A stretch of 5,116 bases of DNA from the NCBI GenBank assembly GCA_025462805.1, contig JAOAPJ010000094.1, positions 1-5,116 of the forward strand, read 5' to 3'. Of the stretch, positions 1 through 5,037 are shown piece after piece. The position numbers and the translations under genes were made by a program. Under the pieces are notes generated by a model, which worked only from the letters and a program-made list of their open reading frames with translations, did no database searches and was not told the origin of the DNA. The stretch comes from Acidobacteriaceae bacterium (GTDB lineage Bacteria > Acidobacteriota > Terriglobia > Terriglobales > Acidobacteriaceae). Position 1 is the stretch's first letter. Each line of letters begins with the position of its first letter.

Positions 1-104
1 TCCAGCAACTGGGTCACCGTGGTGCCCTCGGGCAGCGTCAGCGCCTCCCCGCTGGACGAGAGAAGGTCCTTGAGCACTCCAAAGAACAGAACACGCACCT
101 GCAT
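1..104 (-). CDS. moaD: MoaD-like molybdopterin synthase sulfur-carrier subunit, N-terminal part
   Basis: Partial gene running off the left edge; only the first 34 codons are visible. The ATG is at 104 and the protein begins MQVRVLFFGVLKDLL, followed by a Ser/Gly turn and LTLPEGTTVTQLL. This is the usual start of the ubiquitin-like beta-grasp fold of MoaD/ThiS proteins: strand 1, helix, then a second strand ending in 'LPEG-T-V-LL'. In the family, the C-terminal Gly-Gly (outside this window) carries a thiocarboxylate. MoaD with MoaE uses it to put sulfur into precursor Z during cytoplasmic molybdenum cofactor synthesis. No strong Shine-Dalgarno precedes the ATG, and no in-frame ATG, GTG or TTG lies just upstream. 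The call rests on N-terminal similarity alone; another ThiS/MoaD-family sulfur carrier is possible. The rest of the gene and any moaE neighbour lie outside. Confidence 0.75.
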   Translation of the reverse strand, partial: MQVRVLFFGVLKDLLSSSGEALTLPEGTTVTQLL

Positions 105-348
105 GCTGTCCAGCTTAGACGTTACAGCAGTGTGAAGGTAGCTCGGCCGGCGCGGGTGCGCCAAGCGTCTCCCGGTGAACTCCGCCGCCCGTGCCATCGC
201 TTTCCAGGTGGGCCGAGACCTGATCCGCCGCGCCCTCGGACCCTGCCCGGCGGTAGCAATCGCCGCCGCTGAGCACATCGGCCGACTGCCCGATTGAAAT
301 TAATCCGCGACAAGTGGAATAGAACCCGCAACAAAGAAGTTACTTTTT
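105..348. other. non-coding gap between moaD and the first ferritin-like gene
   Basis: No convincing gene is seen. The left part (about 140-255) is GC-rich with small potential hairpins: GGCGC-GGGT-GCGCC at 149-162, and CCGCCG (225-230) pairing with CGGCGG (248-253). The right part (about 290-350) is AT-richer, as expected for promoters. It contains TTGAAA at 294-299 on the plus strand, but no good -10 box at standard spacing. The gap must hold the moaD promoter (minus strand) and perhaps part of that of the downstream plus-strand gene; neither could be placed with confidence. The short open frames here have no recognisable protein character. Confidence 0.5.
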
Positions 349-410
349 AACGACAATCGGCTGACACCAGGCACGCCCTCGCTGATGGAGGCTTGGGTGA
401 CGTTGTTCAG
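349..410 (+). promoter_or_regulatory. conserved upstream element, copy 1
   Basis: This 62-base block aligns without gaps to 1733-1794, upstream of the second ferritin-like gene, with 46 of 62 positions identical by hand count. It opens with AACGACAATCG (exact in both copies). TGACA follows one helical turn after the first GACA (GACA at 352 and 363). Both copies can be read as NTGACA - 17 bases - GATG(G/C)A, a plausible -35 but a poor -10 for the housekeeping sigma factor. It may be a promoter for an alternative sigma factor or an operator. Conservation between diverged copies is the main evidence; the promoter role is inferred. Confidence 0.45.
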
Positions 411-447
411 CGCCCTGCTGGGCTCCGCCACCCAACTCGATTCAACC

Positions 448-452
448 AGGAG
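448..452 (+). promoter_or_regulatory. Shine-Dalgarno AGGAG that sets the start of ferritin-like gene 1
   Basis: AGGAG lies 8 bases before GTG at 461. The same AGGAG-N8-GTG arrangement is found before the second copy (2011-2026), although the sequences further upstream differ. This fixes the start at 461. The in-frame GTG at 452 overlaps the AGGAG itself and is rejected. Confidence 0.8.
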
Positions 453-460
453 TGTGCAGT

Positions 461-1639
461 GTGAAACACAATGACCTCACCTTAGGTGTGCCTGATGGCA
501 CAGAGAATCAGAACGGCCAGTCCACGCGTCCCGCAGTCGGACGCCGATCGTTTCTGAAGGGGATCGGCCTTACCGGGGCTGCTCTATCCTCTGGCAGCAT
601 GCTGATGCCAGCGCTCAAGGCAGAGGAACGCGGCGGGCAGCTGGCCTCCGGCGACGCTGCCATCCTTCGCTTCCTGGCTGCGGCAGAGATCATCGAGACG
701 GATCTCTGGCAGCAGTACAACGAATTCGGCGGAATACAGGATAAGGAGGTGCCCGGCGGTACAGGCAGCGCGCTCTACACCACGGCCCTGACGCAGCTCG
801 ATGCCGACATGCCGCAGTACATCCATGACAACACCGAAGACGAGCTGTCCCACGAAGTCTTCATCAACGCATATCTCGCCTCGAAGGGTGCAGACACCGT
901 CGACCTGGATCGCTTCCGTACGCTGCCCAGCAGCAAAGCGACGGGCGCGCAGCAGATCGGTCGACTGACCAACCTGATGCAGCTCAGCGTCGACACCTCC
1001 TGGTGGACGAGGTACCGCAGCCGGACGAAGAACCCGGACCTGGGCGACAGCTTTCCGAACGCCATTCCATCGATTGCCACGGGACCGGTGCCGGCCATTC
1101 CCAGGACCGATGACGATGTGCGTGCGGACTCCAGCAAACCAAGCGGAGTCTCGGACCTGACGCAGGCCATCGCGAACATCGCCGGTTTCCATTTCGCCTT
1201 TATTGAACAGGGGGGAAGCAGCCTTTACCCCAGCCTCGCTCAGCGAGTTCAGAGTGTCGAGGTGCTCCGCATCGTGCTCAGCATCGGTGGCACCGAGATC
1301 GCGCATTTCCAGACCTGGCACGACAAGGCAGGCAATGCCGTAAATCTGACAGTCAAGGACCCGGTCACCGGTGCCACCATCATCTTCCCGAATCTCAATG
1401 CTCCTCCGCTGGGTGGTGAGGACCTCCAGACCAACCTCATCCTGCCCGAGCCAACCGTCTTTCTCAGCCAGAAATTCCCGGCCGTCTCCATCATCCGGCC
1501 AACGGAGACGAAGGGAGCCGCCATGGGGGCAGTCAAAGCTCTCACGGGAGATGGTCTGTTCCGCGGCCAAACGCCGGAGTTTTTCCAGTACATCCGTGAT
1601 CTGGCAGAAGACGCGGATGAGGCTCGACGCGACAACTAG
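461..1639 (+). CDS. Tat-exported ferritin-like domain protein, copy 1
   Basis: 392 residues from GTG 461. Residues 27-33 (GRRSFLK) form a twin-arginine motif, followed by a hydrophobic stretch (about 34-52) and a likely cleavage site after LKA at 52-54. The mature part reads as a four-helix ferritin-like domain. The expected di-iron ligands are E79 (helix A), E128 and H131 (DELSHE), E249 (FIEQGG), and E279 and H282 (TEIAHF), the classic E / ExxH / E / ExxH pattern. A long insert (about 183-232, Pro/Asp-rich) separates the helix pairs. A C-terminal region (about 293-392) follows, possibly beta-rich and ending in an acidic helix. The best family match I can name is the Ferritin_2 group, which includes plant desiccation-related proteins; most bacterial members have no proven function. 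Tat export implies folding and metal loading in the cytoplasm, then action outside the inner membrane. No cysteine is seen. Iron binding, oxidase or stress roles are inferred. The next gene is a paralogue, about 87% identical. Confidence 0.85.
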   Translation: MKHNDLTLGVPDGTENQNGQSTRPAVGRRSFLKGIGLTGAALSSGSMLMPALKAEERGGQLASGDAAILRFLAAAEIIETDLWQQYNEFGGIQDKEVPGGTGSALYTTALTQLDADMPQYIHDNTEDELSHEVFINAYLASKGADTVDLDRFRTLPSSKATGAQQIGRLTNLMQLSVDTSWWTRYRSRTKNPDLGDSFPNAIPSIATGPVPAIPRTDDDVRADSSKPSGVSDLTQAIANIAGFHFAFIEQGGSSLYPSLAQRVQSVEVLRIVLSIGGTEIAHFQTWHDKAGNAVNLTVKDPVTGATIIFPNLNAPPLGGEDLQTNLILPEPTVFLSQKFPAVSIIRPTETKGAAMGAVKALTGDGLFRGQTPEFFQYIRDLAEDADEARRDN

Positions 1640-1665
1640 CTACTACTGAAGAGTGAGCACGATCG

Positions 1666-1702
1666 AGAAGAGGACAGAGCATGCCGCGCTGTCCTCTTCT
1701 TC
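1666..1702 (+). terminator. hairpin terminator after ferritin-like gene 1
   Basis: A 12-bp perfect stem (AGAAGAGGACAG at 1666-1677 and CTGTCCTCTTCT at 1689-1700) with an 11-base loop, 26 bases after the stop codon. The U-rich stretch is interrupted by C and is partly inside the stem, so termination may be incomplete. The core stem AAGAGGACAG/CTGTCCTCTT is identical in the terminator after the second copy, also with an 11-base loop but of different sequence. Confidence 0.75.
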
Positions 1703-1724
1703 TGCATGCAACCAACAAGAAAAT

Positions 1725-1794
1725 GACAATCGAACGACAATCGCGTGACAACATGCGCACGCTAGCGGATGCATGCTGGGGAGGCGCTTTTCAG
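1725..1794 (+). promoter_or_regulatory. conserved upstream element, copy 2, with 11-base phased repeats
   Basis: The block 1733-1794 matches 349-410 (46 of 62). Just before it is an extra repeat, giving GACAATCG at 1725-1732, GACAATCG at 1736-1743 and GACAAC at 1747-1752, each 11 bases apart and so on one face of the helix. GTGACA (1745-1750) sits 17 bases before GATGCA (1768-1773), as in copy 1. This may be a regulator binding array with a promoter. No binding protein can be named. Confidence 0.45.
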
Positions 1795-1821
1795 AAGCTG
1801 CTGGAATGCGCCAGCCGATTC

Positions 1822-2004
1822 GTCTCTATGGCACGCCATGCGTGCCATTTTTTTTTGGCCGCCGTTCGCTCATATCCCCATTGCGTATGCACGTGAGGCG
1901 CTGATGCGTGTGAGCCTGAAAACAATTTCGAAGATGCCGTCACAGCAAGGGAATAAACCGGGGCACCGCCCGCTTCTTTGAATGCAGCTAATACCAGCGA
2001 TGAG
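1822..2004 (+). other. about 183-base extra segment in the leader of ferritin-like gene 2
   Basis: Homology with the gene 1 leader continues to about 1821 (CTGCTGG-N4-CGCCA, then GATTC) and resumes at AACAATAGGAG (2005-2015; gene 1 has AACCAGGAG). The bases between have no counterpart in gene 1. The segment starts with a strong terminator (1828-1856). The remaining ~150 bases show no clear promoter; GAATAA at 1951 has only a weak -35 candidate. It could be an insertion in copy 2 or a deletion from copy 1. Confidence 0.6.
1828..1856 (+). terminator. strong intrinsic terminator upstream of ferritin-like gene 2
   Basis: A 9-bp perfect stem, ATGGCACGC (1828-1836) and GCGTGCCAT (1840-1848), with a three-base loop, runs straight into eight more Ts (1849-1856). 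It lies between the conserved upstream element and the AGGAG of gene 2, on the coding strand. It may act as an attenuator, end a short leader RNA, or back up the weaker terminator at 1666-1702. A smaller hairpin (GCTGG 1800-1804 with CCAGC 1811-1815) precedes it. Confidence 0.75.
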
Positions 2005-2010
2005 AACAAT

Positions 2011-2015
2011 AGGAG
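2011..2015 (+). promoter_or_regulatory. Shine-Dalgarno AGGAG that sets the start of ferritin-like gene 2
   Basis: AGGAG with 8-base spacing to GTG 2024, identical in layout to gene 1. The in-frame ATGs at 1982 and 2000 precede or overlap this region, lack their own good site and have no equivalent in the paralogue. Confidence 0.8.
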
Positions 2016-2023
2016 CGTGCAGT

Positions 2024-3223
2024 GTGAAACAAACGGACCTTACCTTAGGTGTGCCTGATAACACAGAGAATGTGCCTGATAACGCAGAGAATCAGAATGG
2101 GCAGTCCACGCGTCCTGCTGTCGGGCGCCGATCGTTTCTGAAGGGGATCGGCCTCACCGGGGCTGTTCTGTCCTCGGGCAGCCTACTCCTGCCAAGTCTC
2201 CAAGCCGAGGAACGTGGCGGGCAGCTGGCCTCGGGCGACGCTGCCATCCTTCGCTTCCTGGCCGCGGCAGAGATCATCGAGACCGATATCTGGCAGCAGT
2301 ACAACGAATTCGGCGGCATACAGGACAAGGAGGTGCCCGGCGGAACCGGAGCCCCGCTGTACACGACCGCCCTGACGCAGCTCGATGGCGACATGCCGCA
2401 GTACATCCATGACAACACGGAGGACGAACTCAGCCACGAGCTCTTCATCAATGCCTATCTCGCCTCAAAAGGTGCAGACACGGTCGACCTGGACCGCTTC
2501 CGCAAACTGCCCAGCAGCAGAGCGACCGGCGCGCAGCAGATCGGTCGACTGACCAACCTGATGCAGCTCAGCGTCGACACGTCCTGGTGGACGCGGTATC
2601 GCAGCAGGACGAAGAACCCGGACCTGGGCGACACGTTCCCCCCGGCGATTCCATCGATTGCCAAGGGGCCGGTGCCGGCCATTCCGAGAACCGATGACGA
2701 CGTTCGTGCGGACTCCAGCAAACCCAGCGGAGTCTCCGACCTGACGCAGGCCATCGCAAACATCGCCGGTTTCCATTTCGCCTGGATCGAACAGGGAGGC
2801 GCGACCGTATATCTCGGCCTCGCACAGCGGGTGGTCAGCGCCGAGGTTCTCCGCATCGTCATGAGCATCGGCGGCGTGGAAATCTGCCATTTCCAGACCT
2901 GGCATGACAAGGCGGGCAATGCCATCAATCTGACCGTCAAGGATCCGGTGACCGGCGCCACAATCGTCTTCCCGAATCTCAACGCGCCGCCATTGGGCGG
3001 TGAGGACCTCCAGACCAACCTCATCATGCCGGAGCCAACGTTTTTCCTGAGCAAGCGGTTCCCGGCTGTCTCCATCATTCGTCCAACCGAGACCAAGGGG
3101 GCAGCGACCAGCTTCCTGAATGCCCTCATCAACGATGGCCTCTTCCGCGGTCAGGAGCCGGCCTTCCTGGCCTACCTGCGCGATCTCGCCGAGGACGCGG
3201 ACGAGGCGCAGCGCAACGGCTAA
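2024..3223 (+). CDS. Tat-exported ferritin-like domain protein, copy 2
   Basis: 399 residues from GTG 2024, collinear with copy 1 after a 7-residue insertion near the N-terminus; about 50 substitutions were counted. The Tat motif GRRSFLK is at 34-40, with probable cleavage after LQA (59-61). Di-iron ligands are all present: E86, E135 with H138 (DELSHE), E256 (WIEQGG), E286 with H289 (VEICHF). Two changes lie at the metal site: F to W at 254, two residues before E256, and A to C at 288, between E286 and H289. Cys288 is the only cysteine in the protein. The C-terminal region (about 360-385) is the most diverged part. The likely role is as for copy 1: an exported, metal-binding ferritin-like protein of unknown activity. 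Expression may differ because of the terminator-bearing leader. The gene converges on uppS with a shared terminator. Confidence 0.85.
   Translation: MKQTDLTLGVPDNTENVPDNAENQNGQSTRPAVGRRSFLKGIGLTGAVLSSGSLLLPSLQAEERGGQLASGDAAILRFLAAAEIIETDIWQQYNEFGGIQDKEVPGGTGAPLYTTALTQLDGDMPQYIHDNTEDELSHELFINAYLASKGADTVDLDRFRKLPSSRATGAQQIGRLTNLMQLSVDTSWWTRYRSRTKNPDLGDTFPPAIPSIAKGPVPAIPRTDDDVRADSSKPSGVSDLTQAIANIAGFHFAWIEQGGATVYLGLAQRVVSAEVLRIVMSIGGVEICHFQTWHDKAGNAINLTVKDPVTGATIVFPNLNAPPLGGEDLQTNLIMPEPTFFLSKRFPAVSIIRPTETKGAATSFLNALINDGLFRGQEPAFLAYLRDLAEDADEAQRNG
2051..2092 (+). repeat. 21-base in-frame tandem repeat in ferritin-like gene 2
   Basis: Two 21-base units (2051-2071 and 2072-2092) differ at one base and encode VPDNTEN then VPDNAEN, ahead of the Tat motif. 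Copy 1 has a single unit (VPDGTEN). The repeat lengthens the signal peptide's n-region by seven residues without breaking the frame. Confidence 0.9.
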
Positions 3224-3262
3224 ATCGTTACCAGGCACCAACTCATTCCCTGGCTCAAAACA

Positions 3263-3297
3263 AAAAGAGGACAGCGCAAACCAGCCTGTCCTCTTTT
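3263..3297. terminator. bidirectional terminator between ferritin-like gene 2 and uppS
   Basis: A 12-bp perfect stem, AAAAGAGGACAG (3263-3274) and CTGTCCTCTTTT (3286-3297), with an 11-base loop. On the plus strand it ends in TTTTCCTTT, 39 bases after the ferritin-like gene stop. On the minus strand it ends in CTCTTTTTGTTTTG, a better U-tract, 18 bases after the uppS stop. It should serve both convergent genes. Confidence 0.85.
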
Positions 3298-3315
3298 CCT
3301 TTGGAAGAAAAATGA

Positions 3316-4146
3316 CTAGCGCGGCACCAGCACACCGGGGGGGTGCGGAAGCTCCTCATCCGAGGGCGACCGCTCCTTCAATCCGCCGTAGCGGCGCTCG
3401 CGCCCCTGGTACTCGGCGATCGCCTCCAGCAGGTGCGGACCGCGGAAGTCGGGCCAGAATCGCTCGGTCACGAAGATCTCCGAGTACGCAATCTGCCACA
3501 ACAGGAAGTTCGAAATCCGCATCTCGCCCGAGGTACGGATCACCAGGTCCGGGTCGGGCATGTGCGCGGTGTACAGGTGGCGGTGCAAATCCTCTTCTGT
3601 GATCGGCTCGGCTGCTCGCCCCGCCGCAGCACGCTCGCGCGCCAGAGACATGAAAGCATCGATGATCTCCGACCGCGCTCCCGAATTCAGAGCCAGCGTC
3701 AGGACGGTGCCGGTATTCCGCGCCGTGGCCTCGGCCGCTTGCTGCATCTGCTCCTGCACCTCGGTCGGCAGCTCGTGCGTGCGGCCGATGTAGGCGATGC
3801 GCACGTTATTGTCGTTCATGCGCTGCACGTTATTGATCAGATATGAGCGCAGGAGCCGCATCAGGAAGTTCACTTCCGTCTTGGGGCGCTTCAGATTGTT
3901 CTCGAGCGAGAACGCGTACAGCGTGAGCCATGGGAGGCCGATCCGCGAAGAGGTCTCCACCACAAACTGGACCGACTCGGCTCCCTGCTGATGACCCAGA
4001 AAGCGCTTCAGGCTGCGGCGTCCGGCCCAGCGGCCGTTCCCGTCCATGATGATAGCGATGTGTGCGGGCATTCGCTCGGGATCGAGCGACCGGTAGATTG
4101 CCTGCTCCTCCGGCGAGAGCTCATGGGCCCGGCTGGCTAACTTCAT
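3316..4146 (-). CDS. uppS: isoprenyl transferase (undecaprenyl diphosphate synthase)
   Basis: 276 residues from ATG 4146. This cytoplasmic, membrane-associated cis-prenyltransferase adds isopentenyl units to farnesyl diphosphate to make the C55 carrier for peptidoglycan and other wall polymers. Family motifs are present in order: MDGNGRWA (34-41, catalytic D35), GHQQGAES (51-58, H52), TLYAFSLEN (75-83, with S80, E82, N83), R87, then DLVIRTSGEMRISNFLLWQ (200-218, with R204, R210, S212) and E223. Length is slightly above the usual ~250 because of N- and C-terminal tails. Two motifs depart from the common form: ENNLKRP in place of ENW(K/N)RP, with one extra residue, and LNSGARSEI in place of LNYGGR. 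These may be clade-specific. The start is chosen for its GAGGGAAGGG purine run, for a promoter ending just upstream, and because the residues before it (from 4242) are unlike the family. cdsA, a frequent neighbour, is not present. Confidence 0.95.
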   Translation of the reverse strand: MKLASRAHELSPEEQAIYRSLDPERMPAHIAIIMDGNGRWAGRRSLKRFLGHQQGAESVQFVVETSSRIGLPWLTLYAFSLENNLKRPKTEVNFLMRLLRSYLINNVQRMNDNNVRIAYIGRTHELPTEVQEQMQQAAEATARNTGTVLTLALNSGARSEIIDAFMSLARERAAAGRAAEPITEEDLHRHLYTAHMPDPDLVIRTSGEMRISNFLLWQIAYSEIFVTERFWPDFRGPHLLEAIAEYQGRERRYGGLKERSPSDEELPHPPGVLVPR

Positions 4147-4174
4147 TGGAGAACGCCCTTCCCTCTCAGCCTCG

Positions 4175-4204
4175 ACCGTAGCACAGCGCGGAAGAGCGTC
4201 GCAA
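4175..4204 (-). promoter_or_regulatory. candidate uppS promoter
   Basis: On the minus strand, TTGCGA (4199-4204) is 18 bases before TACGGT (4175-4180), which is preceded by TGC (4181-4183) to give an extended -10 (TGCTACGGT). Transcription would start near 4168, about 22 bases before the ATG. Matches are partial, but the position suits the chosen start and rules against the longer reading frame. Confidence 0.4.
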
Positions 4205-4210
4205 CGCGCA

Positions 4211-4238
4211 CCCTGGCATCGCGCTCGAGCGCGCAGGG
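4211..4238 (-). other. GC-rich inverted repeat upstream of uppS
   Basis: A perfect 14-base palindrome, CGCGCTCGAGCGCG (4220-4233), is flanked by CCCTG (4211-4215) and CAGGG (4234-4238), which also pair across a four-base bulge. It lies between the regulator gene's stop and the candidate uppS promoter. It lacks a U-tract, so it is not a typical terminator. It could be an operator or a stem that ends or stabilises the regulator's transcript. Confidence 0.5.
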
Positions 4239-4292
4239 CCACCGGAGATAGCGGCCATGCGCGCCTTGCGCTAAGTGAGGCGTGCGTTAGTG

Positions 4293-4835
4293 TTACGCGA
4301 CGGCAGTGCGACGGCGGCCCAGCGCCATCTCCCGCACCTGATTCAGGAACAAGGAACGCTGCAGCGCATCCAGCTTGGAGAGCAGCGGCGCGATCTCCGC
4401 CACAAACGGATCCCCCAGCACCGACAACGTGTCGTCATGCGCCCGATTGCGCGCGTCGTGCAGCAGGTTGCACATGTCTACTTCGAGCGCAGTAGCCAGC
4501 CGCTCGAGTGAGGACAGTGTCGGCATGGCCTTGCCGTTCTCGATCTTCGAGATGTAGGTGCGGGGCACCTGCATCCGGCCGGCGAGCTGACGCTGCGAGA
4601 GGTTGCGGCCGCGGCGTGCATCGCGAACTGCGCGTGCCACCTGCAGGCCGCCCTCCTCCGCCTCAGGCTCAGGCGCAGGGGAGGTCGCGACCGGCATGAC
4701 CGGTTCTGGTTCTTCCATCTCCAGGGATTTGCGGCACCGCCTGCAGAGGGTGTTAATCGTGCGGAATTGCACGAGACTGCAGTGGCTGCAACGTAGTACC
4801 TCGCGCGCCTCGACGCTTGCTAAGGTAGTTGCCAT
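4293..4835 (-). CDS. XRE-family helix-turn-helix regulator with N-terminal zinc ribbon
   Basis: 180 residues from ATG 4835. Residues 16-34 hold CSHC-N11-CRRC (C16, C19, C31, C34), a four-cysteine zinc-ribbon-like knuckle. A Pro/Glu-rich linker (about 40-62) follows, then a Cro/C1-type helix-turn-helix (about 64-125) with NLSQRQLAGRM, VPRTYISKIENGKAMPTL and a closing LERLATALEV helix. The C-terminus (136-172) looks helical and may mediate dimerisation. Likely a cytoplasmic DNA-binding regulator; target unknown. Metal or redox sensing by the cysteines is inference; they may only be structural. Start choice: no Shine-Dalgarno precedes this ATG or the upstream one at 4895. 4835 is preferred because the extra 20 residues look non-family and because a possible TTGACA promoter would start transcription near 4893. 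The gene lies 146 bases upstream of uppS on the same strand and is divergent from the gene starting at 5038. Confidence 0.85.
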   Translation of the reverse strand: MATTLASVEAREVLRCSHCSLVQFRTINTLCRRCRKSLEMEEPEPVMPVATSPAPEPEAEEGGLQVARAVRDARRGRNLSQRQLAGRMQVPRTYISKIENGKAMPTLSSLERLATALEVDMCNLLHDARNRAHDDTLSVLGDPFVAEIAPLLSKLDALQRSLFLNQVREMALGRRRTAVA

Positions 4836-4900
4836 AAGTTTTACGGAGGCCAGAGCGGGCTTCCCACGGCACCGGGCAGAACCCTGGCGACGCATTGCTA

Positions 4901-4929
4901 CAGTGCAGCAGGGTTGATTTTCCTGTCAA
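4901..4929 (-). promoter_or_regulatory. candidate promoter of the zinc-ribbon regulator
   Basis: A perfect TTGACA lies on the minus strand (4924-4929). Seventeen bases later is GCACTG (4901-4906), a poor -10, so the assignment is weak. On the plus strand the same stretch contains TAAAAT (4931-4936), a possible -10 for the divergent gene but without a matching -35. The 202-base gap (4836-5037) is the shared divergent control region; no clear operator repeat was found. Confidence 0.3.
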
Positions 4930-5037
4930 GTAAAATTCCGAGAAGAAGCGGCTAGTTTCCTCAGTAGACTCCCAACGCTACCGGCAAAACCCAAACAAAC
5001 CCGAAGCAGCCCGCAAGACAACAGAGAAGAGGTGGAA

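Larger units (their letters stand above)
349..1700 (+). repeat. tandem duplication unit A (upstream element, ferritin-like gene, terminator)
   Basis: The upstream element (349-410), AGGAG site, gene and terminator stem all have counterparts in the same order at 1733-3297. The left edge may reach about 329, where GCAACAAAGAAG resembles GCAACCAACAAGAAAATG at 1707. Both genes differ at many synonymous sites, so the duplication is old. Confidence 0.75.
1733..3297 (+). repeat. tandem duplication unit B (upstream element, ferritin-like gene, terminator)
   Basis: Counterpart of the 349-1700 unit. It is longer because of the 183-base leader segment and a 21-base in-gene duplication. The longest identical run noticed between the genes is 53 bases (944-996 and 2528-2580). 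Confidence 0.75.

Noticed and set aside
175..297. Plus-strand frame from GTG 175 with a fairly protein-like translation (41 codons)
   Set aside because: No Shine-Dalgarno, no recognised family and no counterpart elsewhere in the window; too short to support.
105..300. Possible molybdenum cofactor riboswitch upstream of moaD
   Set aside because: The region is GC-rich with small hairpins, but I could not match the known Moco RNA core with confidence. A covariance-model search would decide.
122..334. 70-codon minus-strand open frame upstream of moaD
   Set aside because: Arg/Gly-rich low-complexity translation with no family features and no ribosome-binding site; typical of GC-rich non-coding DNA.
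584..1570. Long minus-strand open frame (328 codons) opposite ferritin-like gene 1
   Set aside because: It is antisense to a well-supported gene, shows no recognisable domain and reflects high GC codon bias. A similar antisense frame occurs opposite copy 2 (2465-3241), as expected from sequence similarity alone.
1769..1981. 70-codon frame running through the terminator hairpin, possible leader peptide
   Set aside because: No ribosome-binding site at a proper distance, no run of regulatory codons, and its composition looks random.
3343..3846. Plus-strand frame of 167 codons opposite uppS
   Set aside because: Antisense shadow of a clearly identified enzyme gene with no domain of its own.
4147..4242. 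Longer uppS reading frame starting at 4242
   Set aside because: The added 32 residues are Arg/Cys-rich and unlike UppS, and the candidate promoter lies inside that stretch.
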